Positions 55,346-64,000 of a stretch of DNA of 64,000 nucleotides are shown here, piece after piece (within the stretch, counting starts at the first letter, position 1; each line of letters opens with the position of its first letter). The notes below the pieces were generated by a model. The model searched no databases and was not told the origin of the DNA. It saw nothing but the letters and a program-made list of their open reading frames with translations. The translations under genes were made by a program, and so were the position numbers. Origin of the DNA: Microbulbifer aggregans (GTDB taxonomy: Bacteria; Pseudomonadota; Gammaproteobacteria; Pseudomonadales; Cellvibrionaceae); assembly GCF_001750105.1 (NCBI RefSeq), contig NZ_CP014143.1:744001-808000 (forward strand), given 5' to 3'.

Positions 55346-56137
55346 CTAGCCACCGCTCAAGGCATCGCGAGGTACGAATATCCAGCCTTCACCACTCGGT
55401 GTAGCTACATCAGGCTGGAATAGGTCATCTGGCTGGAAGTGATAGAGCCATGCCACCAGAGCGCAGAGCAAGGCATCGCGCTCGTCCTCGTGATTGATGC
55501 CATAACCAAACCCCGTAGTTTCCCAAGCATCAACCTGGTTAGCAGCAGGCGTGTGGCGGTAAGGTTTCAGTAGTTCAAGCACTAGCTCCGAAGGCTTACA
55601 GGCAGCGGGATAAGCCTCAAACGCAGTAAGATGGGTGCCGTTGGTCCAGATGCCTACAGACGGGTTCTCGGGTGCAAAACGCGCCAATGCATGCATGCCT
55701 TTGGTTGCTTGGCTACCGATCATGTCCTTGACCGGAGAAAGTGGTGTCAAACCTCGCTGGAAGAGGATCCGTTCGGTGTAACGGAATAGGTAGGGATTAT
55801 CGGCGGATGTCTCAATAGTTCCAGCTGCTCCCTCACCGGAAATCAGCTGCCGGAAGGCCTGGGAGAAACCCAGCGGCGTATCGATAGCCAACATTACCGA
55901 TGGTGGGCTACCGGAAGCCTCTATCTGACAACAAGCTAGTAGAGCCTGTATCCACTCCTGCGTATTGGCGGCCTCATTGATCAACCGGCGAACATTACCG
56001 CGCCAAGGCTGGCCTAGGATGTTGCGCTCGCTGTCCAGCACCACCAAAGCATCACGGCTATTGGCATTGCGGTCGCAGTTCCAACCGCCAACATCCCACC
56101 CGATAAATAAGGGACCTGAGATACTGCTATCGATCAT
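55346..56137 (-). CDS. DUF429-family RNase H-fold protein
   Basis: 263 residues. RNase H-like fold with acidic residues in place: IGWDVGGWN at the start, VMLAIDTPLGFS, and HEDERDALLCALVAWL near the end. DUF429 proteins are predicted nucleases; the acids would bind two metals. Genome context in other bacteria is often defence or mobile DNA, but the substrate is unknown. It lies between the DUF2779 and DUF6361 genes in the same direction, with gaps of 95 and 52 bases. Confidence 0.8.
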   Translation of the reverse strand: MIDSSISGPLFIGWDVGGWNCDRNANSRDALVVLDSERNILGQPWRGNVRRLINEAANTQEWIQALLACCQIEASGSPPSVMLAIDTPLGFSQAFRQLISGEGAAGTIETSADNPYLFRYTERILFQRGLTPLSPVKDMIGSQATKGMHALARFAPENPSVGIWTNGTHLTAFEAYPAACKPSELVLELLKPYRHTPAANQVDAWETTGFGYGINHEDERDALLCALVAWLYHFQPDDLFQPDVATPSGEGWIFVPRDALSGG

Positions 56138-56232
56138 CGGCTACAAATCGCTATATCATTGAATTTTTTCTTATGGTTACTGAACATTACTAGGAACCGC
56201 ACGGGCAATAAAGCCGGATTTCAGATAGCGAT

Positions 56233-58215
56233 CTAGCCTCTCACCACTTCCTGCCAGGCTTCAAAAATCATCACCATAGCTAGCGTATCCAGCTCACAGT
56301 ATTTCAACAGCGCCTTGCGCAACTCTTGGCGTTCATAATCGCCCATGTCCGTGGACTGAATCTTTGCGTATGCCGCCAGAGCCGCACCGCCATTAGCCAA
56401 GCTGTCACTTTCCGACAGTAGTTCTTCGATGTTTTCCGGCATGTCTTCAAACATGCGCGGCAGCAGGCGGTAGGGATCCTGAACCTGGCCGTCTTTACAT
56501 TGTATCCACTGCCAGTCTGTGAAGTTGTGGCTGGGAATACCACCTGTCGCGCCATAAATTGGCTGAGCGTATTTCTCCTGCAGAAAAGCAGAGTCGCTCA
56601 ATACGGCCGGCAGTACATACTTGATGGAATTGGAGCCCTTGGTCGCCGGGTAGTAGGCATAGCGCTTGACCAATTCCAGCATATCGACCATATCCCGCGG
56701 TCCACGCCACTCTCGTTCACTACCTTTCGTTGAATGGGAAATGGACTCGATAAACGTGCACAGTTCGTGGACGTCCTTATCCGACAGTTCGCTATCCCGC
56801 AGCTGGCGGTGGATCAGGTTGAGGATGCTGTTTTCATGGGTCGAATAACGAAAGATTGTGCCGTTGTCACTATCCAAAGCTTCCTTGAGCTTGCGGATAA
56901 AGTCGAAGCTGGGGAAATGTCCCGGGGTAGTATCCAGAAACTGGTGCGCGTGCGCGACAGCACCATCTTCCTGAACCACATGATGCGAAAACTGGAATGC
57001 TACGCCCTCGTATGGGTGCCGACCGCGGGTGAAGGGAAGCGCGGCAGTGATGGTTTCAAAGTCGATAAAGTGCAATGGGTACGTCCAGCGATCCATTTCT
57101 TCTCGTAGTTCATCTATAAATAAATCCGGACTGCCGTCTTCCTTCTGCACCTTGATAATCTGCAGCCACTGGCGTTGGCTATTGGAAAGGCCTCGTTTCC
57201 CGTCTGACGCGGGATTGATGTCTGCCTCTTCGATATCTATCAGTTTGGCCTTGCCTTGGGCGAGGAGCTCATCGGCATTGCGGAAGTTGGCAATTTCCAG
57301 CACCGAAGGATCCTTAAAGTCCTTGTCCAACCAACCCAGCGCCTCTTTCCAGCACTCACGGTAGCCACTTAGCCGACCTAGAGCCTCGTCTTCCGTTGTA
57401 CAGCAAAATTCGCATTTCTTACAAACAGCACCAATACTCCCGCGTAAACGCTTCCCTTTTTGCAGGGCGTCCGCAACGGTCGCGATATAGCTCTCAAAGG
57501 ACTGTCCGTGATAGTCACACTTTGTTCGGATAAAATTTACAGGTTCGTCGACATCGACCTTTATGAGCAGCTCGTTAGCTAGGTCTTCATCACTGAGGTC
57601 GCCAGACACCAGCACCATGCCGCTATCCATCGTTACCCTGAACTTGCTGTTCAGCCCATCGGTAGCAGCGCGGGCCTGCTTATTGGCCAGCATCAGATAG
57701 CTGTCGATATTGCCGGTGTCCAGTGCCTTTTCCAACACCACTTTCTGGAAAGCGACATCACAGAGATAAGGTTCCCACTTGCTGAGAATTCCGCTTTTTT
57801 TCTTATTCAGGAAGCGATCACTTGCTGAATCCCAACCTTTCGCCTTGACTTCGATCAGATGATAGCGGGCACCATCCTTGACCAGGATATCCACACGTAC
57901 CAATAGCTGATCATACTGGAATGCGGCCTCGAAAATGGTGACGTTATCCTGGTGTAGTAATTCTCGAGTGCGTACGAGGGCGGCACCGGTATCCAGGTCT
58001 GACAGGTCCTCCCCATTCGAGAAGTAGCACTTCGCTAGGGCCCCAACCTGGAATCCGCCACGGGCCAGCTCAGCGAGAAAGTCATCTTCCAGGCTCTGGT
58101 TGGCATAGTTTGGCTGCTCGCCATAATAAAGCTTGGTGGGGCATTCAAGGGCTCGCCTGAAGCGCGACTTGGTCAACAGCACCGGCATCTGCTTGTGGAG
58201 AGAATTCTTATCCAT
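56233..58215 (-). CDS. Cas4-like PD-(D/E)XK nuclease fused to DUF2779
   Basis: 660 residues from ATG 58215, with AAAGGAAG upstream; an in-frame ATG at 58242 lacks a ribosome site. The N-terminal half is Cas4/RecB-like: ALECPTKLYYG, VRVDILVKDGARYHLIEVKAKG (catalytic Asp, Glu-x-Lys), and CKKCEFCC, so a four-Cys Fe-S cluster is likely. The C-terminal half is DUF2779, beginning FIDFETITAALPF, which suggests a second exonuclease-like (RNase H/DEDD-type) site. Two nuclease modules in one chain are notable. First gene of the leftward five-gene set. Confidence 0.85.
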   Translation of the reverse strand: MDKNSLHKQMPVLLTKSRFRRALECPTKLYYGEQPNYANQSLEDDFLAELARGGFQVGALAKCYFSNGEDLSDLDTGAALVRTRELLHQDNVTIFEAAFQYDQLLVRVDILVKDGARYHLIEVKAKGWDSASDRFLNKKKSGILSKWEPYLCDVAFQKVVLEKALDTGNIDSYLMLANKQARAATDGLNSKFRVTMDSGMVLVSGDLSDEDLANELLIKVDVDEPVNFIRTKCDYHGQSFESYIATVADALQKGKRLRGSIGAVCKKCEFCCTTEDEALGRLSGYRECWKEALGWLDKDFKDPSVLEIANFRNADELLAQGKAKLIDIEEADINPASDGKRGLSNSQRQWLQIIKVQKEDGSPDLFIDELREEMDRWTYPLHFIDFETITAALPFTRGRHPYEGVAFQFSHHVVQEDGAVAHAHQFLDTTPGHFPSFDFIRKLKEALDSDNGTIFRYSTHENSILNLIHRQLRDSELSDKDVHELCTFIESISHSTKGSEREWRGPRDMVDMLELVKRYAYYPATKGSNSIKYVLPAVLSDSAFLQEKYAQPIYGATGGIPSHNFTDWQWIQCKDGQVQDPYRLLPRMFEDMPENIEELLSESDSLANGGAALAAYAKIQSTDMGDYERQELRKALLKYCELDTLAMVMIFEAWQEVVRG

Positions 58216-58242
58216 GACGTCTTCCTTTTCCGGCAGTTCCAT

Positions 58243-58421
58243 TACCCTAAACCAGTTTATGTAGATGGAAGCTGATTACCATGCTCTGCAGTGACAATCC
58301 ACAATCGTCTGAACTGGTGCGAGGGATCAGGGGCGGCATACCCCCTCATAACTGGCGCCAACGCTCATTCGGCTATAGGATGAAACGCTGTTATCGTACC
58401 CACGCAGCAGAATAAAGCCTG
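58243..58421. promoter_or_regulatory. Divergent promoter region, DUF2779 set and condensin set
   Basis: 179 bases serve both directions. It contains GGGGCGGCATACCCCC, a short inverted repeat (about 58332-58346). No operator or clear sigma70 box stands out. Sharing one control region would let both defence sets respond together. Confidence 0.5.
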
Positions 58422-59243
58422 ATGCCCAAACCCCACGAATACTTCAGCGCAATAAGAGATGGCGCCCCCATCAACTGGCGCCGGTTCCTGACCGCCATGG
58501 GCAGAAATGGCGTATTGCCGGGACATCTGATGCAGTGCCTGCAACCCGAGTCCCGATTCGCCGGCGAGAGCGTCATTAAAGTTCTTGATGAGCGGTCACT
58601 GCGGGAGATCGAATCCCAGTTCCCGGCGCCCGCCCCCATCATCGACCGCATAAGCGCATCCCATAGCGGTAAGTCCCACAGTGAGCGGGTCGAGGGAAAT
58701 GCGCTGATGATTCAACATATCAGCTGGGACAGGCCGCGCGTCGCCTTCAGCCGGGATGGACAAACCTGGATCGAGGATGAACCTGCCGGGGACATCCTGG
58801 TCATCGTCGAAAACCTGCAGAATTTCATCCGCTTTGAAGAAACGATTGCCCTAGTGGTGGACCGCTGCGGCCTGTCTGCCGCCCCCAGTGAGATTACCCT
58901 GCTATTTGGCGCCGGGCAGGCAGCGGCCAAAGCCTGTAATCGCACACTATATACCCGGTACCGGGAGGTGCACACCCTCCTGGACCTAGACGCCGGAGGC
59001 ATCAAGATCTACGGCAGCATCAAGGCATTGCTGGCGAATACCGGCCTGCAGCCGCGCTTTCTTGTGCCCGACAATATTGACGCCTATCTCGCCCGTGCCA
59101 CCTCAAGCATGAGTCAGGACGAGCGCACCGCGATACATTGTGCCGGACGCGCACACCCAGAACTTACCTACCTCCTCCAACGCCTGTACCTCACCGGTAA
59201 AAAGCTCGAGCAGGAAACCTATCTGGACCCCCTTAATGAATAA
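58422..59243 (+). CDS. Wadjet JetD/MksG-like Toprim nuclease
   Basis: 273 residues. A C-terminal Toprim fold has Glu130 in LVIVENLQNF and the DxD pair Asp188/Asp190 in LLDLDAGGIKIYGSI. This matches the DUF7281/JetD-type nuclease of condensin-like plasmid-defence systems, which cuts DNA after loop extrusion. The N-terminal part (MPKPHEYFSAIRDGAPINWRRFL) is a winged-helix-like recognition region. It is shorter than most JetD proteins. Its 3' end overlaps the next gene by 8 bases. Confidence 0.8.
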   Translation: MPKPHEYFSAIRDGAPINWRRFLTAMGRNGVLPGHLMQCLQPESRFAGESVIKVLDERSLREIESQFPAPAPIIDRISASHSGKSHSERVEGNALMIQHISWDRPRVAFSRDGQTWIEDEPAGDILVIVENLQNFIRFEETIALVVDRCGLSAAPSEITLLFGAGQAAAKACNRTLYTRYREVHTLLDLDAGGIKIYGSIKALLANTGLQPRFLVPDNIDAYLARATSSMSQDERTAIHCAGRAHPELTYLLQRLYLTGKKLEQETYLDPLNE

Positions 59244-62200
59244 CGCGCAACACTCTTTTGTCGATGGTGACAAGTACCGGCTGAAAACCCTCATCATGGT
59301 TAACTCGGGCAATGCCGCGTACGTCGAGATCCCGCTCAATGAAACCGCAGCCCTGCTCTCGCGCAACAATGAAGGTAAGACCTCCGGGCTCAACGCCCTG
59401 AAGCTATTCTTGTTGCCCGAGGTCAATTTCCGTAACTGTGAGCAGAAGTTTGAATTCAAGTCGGGTGGGGAGGTGTATTCCGGCATTAAGAGCTTCAACT
59501 ACTACTTCCCCTCCCCAAATTCCTTCTTGATTTTGGAAGCGGAGAACCCGGTGGGTGACTTCTGTGTAGTGCTGTATCGCAGCAAGGAAGAACTGGGCTA
59601 CGCGCGCATCATGATCGATATGCCCTACGAGGCCATCCGCCACCTCTTTTGGGATATTCATTCCGAGGCCAATAACGGCCTGGGCAAGCCCCCAGAGGGG
59701 ATGGCGCTGAGCGACGTACAGCAAACCCTGCTGCACATGCACGGCGAGGTGTTTGACGATCAGGAGCGGATTCGTACGGCGATGTACACCCGCTACACTC
59801 CCGGGCGGAGGGAAACCCGCTACTGCATAATGCCCACTGTGCAACCTCCGAGTGGCGCGCTGCTGAAATCCATCAAGGCGTTGCTGCAACTTTCTTTTGA
59901 CATTAAGGGCGCGAGCGGCGGCAACCTCCCCCAAGCCGTCGCGAATATCATCGATAGCGAGATCAGTCTCACCAAAAAACCGGTGAACATCGACCTCAAG
60001 CAGATCAGCGAAGACCGCGAGAGCCTGAGGCGTAACGCTCAGCAGATTCAGGCCATTAAGAACCACAGCGACGACTGGCAGGCGCTGAACCGGGCCTACC
60101 ACACCTTCCATACCCAAAAGATCAAAGCCCACAAAAGTTACTGGTTGCTGCGGGCGTCACTGGAGCCGCTGGAGGAAGGACTTGAGCCGCAACTGCAGGA
60201 GTTGCATGGCCGCAAGACCAGCCTGCAGGGTCAGCTCAACGGCGCCAAGGACAGCCGCAACATCGCCAACCGCAAGCTTAGCGAAGTGAAGGGCGGGCTG
60301 AGCCTGCTCGCAAAGAATCTCGCCACCGGGCAGAAAAAACTGCAGGAGGCCGAGGCCATCATCCAGCAGAACCAACTGATATGTGAAAGCGGAGACCCGC
60401 AGGAAGTGGTGGAATACCTGCAAGGAATCCTTCGTGACGAAGAGGAAGCGCTCCGCAGCATGGAGTCCAAGGAGAGCGCCACCGCCGAACTGCAGAAACG
60501 AATTGGGGAGAAAAAAACTGCGCAGAACGAGGCCGCCAAGCTGGAGGCACTGATCGCCGACTTCGGCCAATGCTTCCTGAACCACCTGGACCGCCACAGC
60601 GCGACCGTGCTCAACAGCTTGAACGCCGACTTCCGTCGCCTCAGTATCACCCCAATGGGGAGCCAGACCAAGGCCATTCAGGGGTTCACGGAACTATTCA
60701 CCCTCGACGAGGAGGGTCATCTGGTGCTGGGCGGAGAGCCCCTGCCAAACGCACGCATCAATCACTACGACGAAGAGAGCAGCCGCAAGGAAGCCGAAAA
60801 CTTACTGGACGCGGTACGCCGCACCATCGAGGCGGTGGACAAGCGCATCAGTGAACTCCACCGAATCATCTCCGCCAACGGACCACTGTCACAGGAAATG
60901 CTAGGGGAGAAAAAAACCGAAATCGTCGAACTAAGAGGCGAAATCGCCCTGCTGCAGCGCTTGCCCGGCATCCAGGATGATGTGCAAAACCGGCTGGTGG
61001 AACAAGAGGCGCTCCGTGCGCAACAGGATGAATACGACATCGAGCTGAAATACGCCGAGGAGCACCTGGGGCAGCTGCTGGCGGAGCAGGAAGAAGTCAC
61101 CGAGGCACTCCGCACGCTGGACGACCTGCGACACGCCATCAAGACTACCAAGCAGGAGCTCAACCACGCGGTGCGCAGTCTCCCAGAGCTTGAAAGCAGC
61201 GCGCGTCCCGCGAGCATCAGCGCACAGCTGATCACAGATCCGGGCGAACTCAGCGCCCACTACCAGCCACTGGAGCAGAGCCTACGGGCGTTGACCGGCG
61301 CCGTCCAGGAAGCAGAGCACCGGTTCCGGGTGCTGGCCGGGGCCGGCATCATGGACGTGCCGCCGGAGATTACCCACAAACCGCAGCTCGACGACACCGA
61401 GTTCCAGGCCATCTACGAGCAGATCCGCTCCGAGTTCGAAAACATCGACAGAAAGGAGCACGACCACAAATCCCAGATCGCCAACCATAACCACCGCACC
61501 AGCATCGAAATGAGCATGCTGGAGAGCATGGGAGTGGCCATCGAGAACTTCCAGAGCCGCATCAATGAAACGCTGGAAGGCATCCGGATTTCCAACCTGT
61601 CTGGGGTCAGCATCCGCATCCAGGCATTGCAGGCGTTTATCGAACTACGCAAGGAGCTACAGGACTACGGCCGCGGTACCACCGAGCTGATGAGTGAATC
61701 CTTCCACCGCCGGCTGATGGACTTCAGCGAGAAGTATCTGACCAGCGCGCGCGGCTCTACCAAGCTGAACCTGGAAAAAATCATCACCGGAGTGCGCTTC
61801 ATCTACGAAATCCAGGGCCAGAAGGAGGACACCTCCCAGTCCCACGGTACCAACGGCATGATCAACGCGGTACTGCTGTCGATCCTGATGAAGAAGTTGG
61901 TACCTGAGGATGTGGTGTTCACCCTGCCGGTGGTGTTTGACGAGGTCGGCAGCCTCGACGAGAAGAACCTGCCGGAGCTGCGCCGGGTGGTGGAGGGCAG
62001 CCGTATGGTGCTGCTGGTGGCCAACCCCCACAACAACGGCTACATCGTGCAATACATCGGCCGCTGGCACGACATCTACACCCGCAAGCTGAGCGAGGGT
62101 TTTGCCGTGGGCAAATGTCAGGCGGTGCACGTCATCCGGCATGAAGCGCTACGCGGCGAGGTGACCCTGCCCGGTAGTACCGGCGAGAATGCCGCACCGG

Positions 62201-62247
62201 AACAATCCGCCGCAGAGGCCGTGGTGACTGCGGAGGACGAGGCCTGA
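59236..62247 (+). CDS. Condensin-like ATPase, JetC/MksB family
   Basis: 1003 residues from ATG 59236, inside the end of the nuclease gene; a frame back to 59140 is rejected. SMC-like layout: Walker A region LLSRNNEGKTSGLNAL (about 42-50), two long coiled-coil arms (about 260-830, interrupted by a hinge near 430-520), ABC signature region SHGTNGMINAVLLSI (about 871), and Walker B LPVVFDEVGSLDEKN (about 899). The Walker A lacks its first Gly. In Wadjet the ATPase extrudes plasmid loops and the Toprim partner cuts them. Confidence 0.85.
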   Translation: MNNAQHSFVDGDKYRLKTLIMVNSGNAAYVEIPLNETAALLSRNNEGKTSGLNALKLFLLPEVNFRNCEQKFEFKSGGEVYSGIKSFNYYFPSPNSFLILEAENPVGDFCVVLYRSKEELGYARIMIDMPYEAIRHLFWDIHSEANNGLGKPPEGMALSDVQQTLLHMHGEVFDDQERIRTAMYTRYTPGRRETRYCIMPTVQPPSGALLKSIKALLQLSFDIKGASGGNLPQAVANIIDSEISLTKKPVNIDLKQISEDRESLRRNAQQIQAIKNHSDDWQALNRAYHTFHTQKIKAHKSYWLLRASLEPLEEGLEPQLQELHGRKTSLQGQLNGAKDSRNIANRKLSEVKGGLSLLAKNLATGQKKLQEAEAIIQQNQLICESGDPQEVVEYLQGILRDEEEALRSMESKESATAELQKRIGEKKTAQNEAAKLEALIADFGQCFLNHLDRHSATVLNSLNADFRRLSITPMGSQTKAIQGFTELFTLDEEGHLVLGGEPLPNARINHYDEESSRKEAENLLDAVRRTIEAVDKRISELHRIISANGPLSQEMLGEKKTEIVELRGEIALLQRLPGIQDDVQNRLVEQEALRAQQDEYDIELKYAEEHLGQLLAEQEEVTEALRTLDDLRHAIKTTKQELNHAVRSLPELESSARPASISAQLITDPGELSAHYQPLEQSLRALTGAVQEAEHRFRVLAGAGIMDVPPEITHKPQLDDTEFQAIYEQIRSEFENIDRKEHDHKSQIANHNHRTSIEMSMLESMGVAIENFQSRINETLEGIRISNLSGVSIRIQALQAFIELRKELQDYGRGTTELMSESFHRRLMDFSEKYLTSARGSTKLNLEKIITGVRFIYEIQGQKEDTSQSHGTNGMINAVLLSILMKKLVPEDVVFTLPVVFDEVGSLDEKNLPELRRVVEGSRMVLLVANPHNNGYIVQYIGRWHDIYTRKLSEGFAVGKCQAVHVIRHEALRGEVTLPGSTGENAAPEQSAAEAVVTAEDEA

Positions 62248-62248
62248 T

Positions 62249-63706
62249 ATGCCGGTCAGAACGGATCGCACACTGATCACCATCCTTGAGCACAAGAACC
62301 TATTCTTTGCGCTGATGGACAAGGTGGAGCGCCAGCAGAACAACCCGTCGATGGAATTCACCATTAGCGACTACAACCAGTTGCTGGTGAAATCCACTGC
62401 ACACCTCGACAAGAAGGACCAGCAGAAACAGCTGGATACCCTGTCACTGGATAACCTGGAACAGAACGGCCTGCTCAATTATCAGGACGGCCGCTCCGGG
62501 CGCTTCCGGCTGCAGGACTTTGTGCTGGAGATGCTGCGCCACCTCGACAACACGCGCATGCGGGAGCTGTCGTCGGCGGAGCTGAACCAGCTGATGGCCC
62601 AGCTGGAGCAGTGCTACAAGCAGGTCAGTAGCTACCATGTGGAGTGGGCTCCAGGGGAACCGCAGTTCGAGGAAATGGTGGAAGCGGTCTACTACACCCT
62701 GCAACATGTGGATTCGCGCCTGCGGATTGCTTTGCGTGCGCTGCGCGGCCAGGCGGAGCGGCTGGCGAGCAAGGTCGACGAGCAGGCGTTCACCGACCTG
62801 CAGCAGACGGACCAGATGCGGGAGGCACTGAAGTCGATCCTGCATATCCACGAGCGCCATGTCACTCCTACCCTGCAGTTCCTGGATGAGCGGCTGGACA
62901 TCCACCGCGACGTGACCGAACTGGATGGCAGCCACGCACCCATGGCACTAGTTCGGCAGATCATCGACCGCTTTCGCCAGCGCAAGATGACCGAGCACGT
63001 GAGCCGGTTGACCCGGGTACAGCTGCATATCCTGAGCAATGCGCAGGAGGTCGGGGATATCGCCAAAAGCCTCGATACCTACATCAAGTTCGCGGAAGAC
63101 GAGCGCCGCCGGTACAACCGCATCGAGGACCTGTACAACGCTCTACGCAGCGCCGTGCAGGAGCGACAGACGGGGCAACTGCGCGACTGGCGCCTGCGCC
63201 CGAACGATGAGGTGTTCCGGCCCGTGCGCGTGCTGGGCACGCTAAAGAGCTTCAACCGATCTCAGAACAGTAAAATCAGCTGGCCAGAGGAAGATGGCAC
63301 CGCGCTATTGGACGAGTTGCTGCGAGTGCGATTGGAGGCCGAGGAGCATATACCCGAGGCAAAGCTGGTAGCGGTGTCCGGGGGCCTGAGCGAAGAGGAG
63401 ATCGCGCGGCGTAACAACATGGACCGCATACTGGCAGCGATGGAAAGCTTTCCGTACGGTGAGGAATCGCCGGATATCTATCGCACGCTCCATGAACACC
63501 TAGTGCGGGCCATGCCCGGATACACGATGAAAGATATCTTCGATGCGGTTCCCTGTGTTCAGGGGCGCGGGGAGGTGACGCTAGCACCGCCACAACCGGA
63601 GCCGCAAATCGCCTACGCGGGTCAGACCTTGACCTACCAGATACGAAACTATTCGCCCATCCTCAGCGAGAACAGGAAACCAACCAAGGAGCATGTTCGT
63701 GGATAA
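62249..63706 (+). CDS. Kleisin-like subunit, JetA/MksF family
   Basis: 485 residues, starting 1 base after the ATPase stop. It is helical throughout. The N-terminus (LITILEHKNLFFALMDKVERQQNNPSMEFTISDYNQLL) and the central helical bundle fit MksF/JetA kleisins, and the C-terminus is the likely winged-helix ATPase-binding part. It would bridge the two heads of the ATPase. Assignment rests on length, helical content and position between the ATPase and MksE-like genes. Confidence 0.75.
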   Translation: MPVRTDRTLITILEHKNLFFALMDKVERQQNNPSMEFTISDYNQLLVKSTAHLDKKDQQKQLDTLSLDNLEQNGLLNYQDGRSGRFRLQDFVLEMLRHLDNTRMRELSSAELNQLMAQLEQCYKQVSSYHVEWAPGEPQFEEMVEAVYYTLQHVDSRLRIALRALRGQAERLASKVDEQAFTDLQQTDQMREALKSILHIHERHVTPTLQFLDERLDIHRDVTELDGSHAPMALVRQIIDRFRQRKMTEHVSRLTRVQLHILSNAQEVGDIAKSLDTYIKFAEDERRRYNRIEDLYNALRSAVQERQTGQLRDWRLRPNDEVFRPVRVLGTLKSFNRSQNSKISWPEEDGTALLDELLRVRLEAEEHIPEAKLVAVSGGLSEEEIARRNNMDRILAAMESFPYGEESPDIYRTLHEHLVRAMPGYTMKDIFDAVPCVQGRGEVTLAPPQPEPQIAYAGQTLTYQIRNYSPILSENRKPTKEHVRG

Positions 63707-64000
63707 AGAGTACAGTCGGCAAATTTATAACGAGCTCATCAATGGCTGGGTTATCAACAAACAGGTTATGGAGGGCGACCTGCTGGTACCGAACCCGCTG
63801 TACGACGAACTCGCTTCTGCCCTCAACCGGGAACACTACATCCAGCTCTACAGCTGCATCGGCTATGAGCTGAAGGAAATGGGTGGGTGTTTTTTTCTAA
63901 ACGAGCTGAACAAAAACGATGTCTTATCCGACGCCGCCATGCGCATTCAGGTCATGCTGGTGGTGTTGGTCCGTGGCACGTCGCAGTTACCGCAAGTGAC
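63699..64000 (+). CDS. MksE/JetB-like subunit (3' end outside window)
   Basis: First ~100 residues only. The start is GTG 63699, since AAGGAG lies 7 bases before it; the in-frame ATG at 63693 is too near that site. The sequence (DKEYSRQIYNELINGWVINKQVMEGDLLVPNPLYDELASALNREHYIQLYSCIGYELKEMGGCFFLN) is a MukE/MksE-like winged-helix start. It overlaps the kleisin stop by 8 bases, so it belongs to the same operon. Confidence 0.7.
   Translation, partial: MDKEYSRQIYNELINGWVINKQVMEGDLLVPNPLYDELASALNREHYIQLYSCIGYELKEMGGCFFLNELNKNDVLSDAAMRIQVMLVVLVRGTSQLPQV

Larger units (their letters stand above)
32192..64000. mobile_element. Island 2: large defence-bearing integrative element (right end not in window)
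   Basis: Begins at the second tRNA-Phe repeat with a P4-type integrase and AlpA-like regulator, and then carries recombinase, toxin-antitoxin-like and defence genes to the window edge. I found no third copy of the 18-base repeat by reading the rest of the window, so the right end lies outside or has decayed. Whether everything to 64 kb is one element, or several nested ones, cannot be decided here. Confidence 0.5.

Noticed and set aside
42000..58242. DISARM system, because SNF2 helicase, adenine methylase, another helicase and a PLD nuclease occur together
   Set aside because: No DUF1998 (DrmB) gene is present, Mod and Res form a type III pair of their own, and DUF6361/DUF429/DUF2779 are not DISARM parts.
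38653..58242. BREX or Pgl system
   Set aside because: No PglZ-like phosphatase, BrxC-like ATPase, BrxL protease or PglX-type methylase was recognised.
26780..64000. CRISPR array or insertion sequence
   Set aside because: No regularly spaced repeats were seen and no transposase with terminal inverted repeats was recognised.

Overview
The window looks like a chromosomal segment of a marine gammaproteobacterium of the Cellvibrionales/Microbulbifer kind. This is inferred from a GC-rich core, TonB-dependent receptors, and the gene order secB-grxC-yibN | gpmI-envC-ctpA, which resembles the enterobacterial and pseudomonad arrangement. No database search was possible, so the taxonomy is inference.

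Core region (1-26.8 kb). A transporter-histidine kinase-receiver hybrid runs off the left edge and is divergent from a TonB-dependent receptor. Then come a small hidden lipoprotein, pyruvate kinase, two META-domain lipoproteins, smrA, an SDR and a thioesterase that overlap, secB, grxC and a YibN-like rhodanese. Facing these are gpmI-envC-ctpA. The hisB-hisH-hisA-hisF operon follows, divergent from a zinc-type TonB receptor preceded by a small His/Cys protein. The core ends with an AsmA-family protein, mutY, yggX and tRNA-Phe(GAA).

First island (26.78-32.19 kb). The 3' end of tRNA-Phe is repeated exactly (18 bp) 5.4 kb downstream. Between the copies lie a tyrosine integrase, an orphan membrane protein, a small protein, a serine recombinase, a ribbon-helix-helix-like protein and a ParB-like protein.

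Second island (32.19 kb to the right edge, no right end seen). It starts with a P4-type integrase and an AlpA-like regulator. An intergenic region full of inverted and direct repeats follows, then a second recombinase overlapped by a small gene, a membrane protein, and a two-gene operon whose second product carries two MbcA/ParS-type antitoxin domains.

Defence block (38.65-64 kb). Leftward genes form two adjacent groups. The first is a SNF2 helicase with a large type III-like Mod and Res. The second holds a Cas4-like/DUF2779 protein, a DUF429 RNase H-fold protein, a DUF6361-like protein, a PLD-family nuclease and a large SNF2 helicase. The last three of the second group overlap by 4-8 bases, so they are probably translated together. 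Rightward from the same intergenic region runs a Wadjet/MksBEFG-like condensin system in the unusual order D-C-A-B, with the last gene cut by the window edge. Together this gives DNA modification/restriction, a helicase-nuclease module, and plasmid-targeting loop extrusion side by side. The five-gene helicase-nuclease module is the best candidate for an undescribed system.
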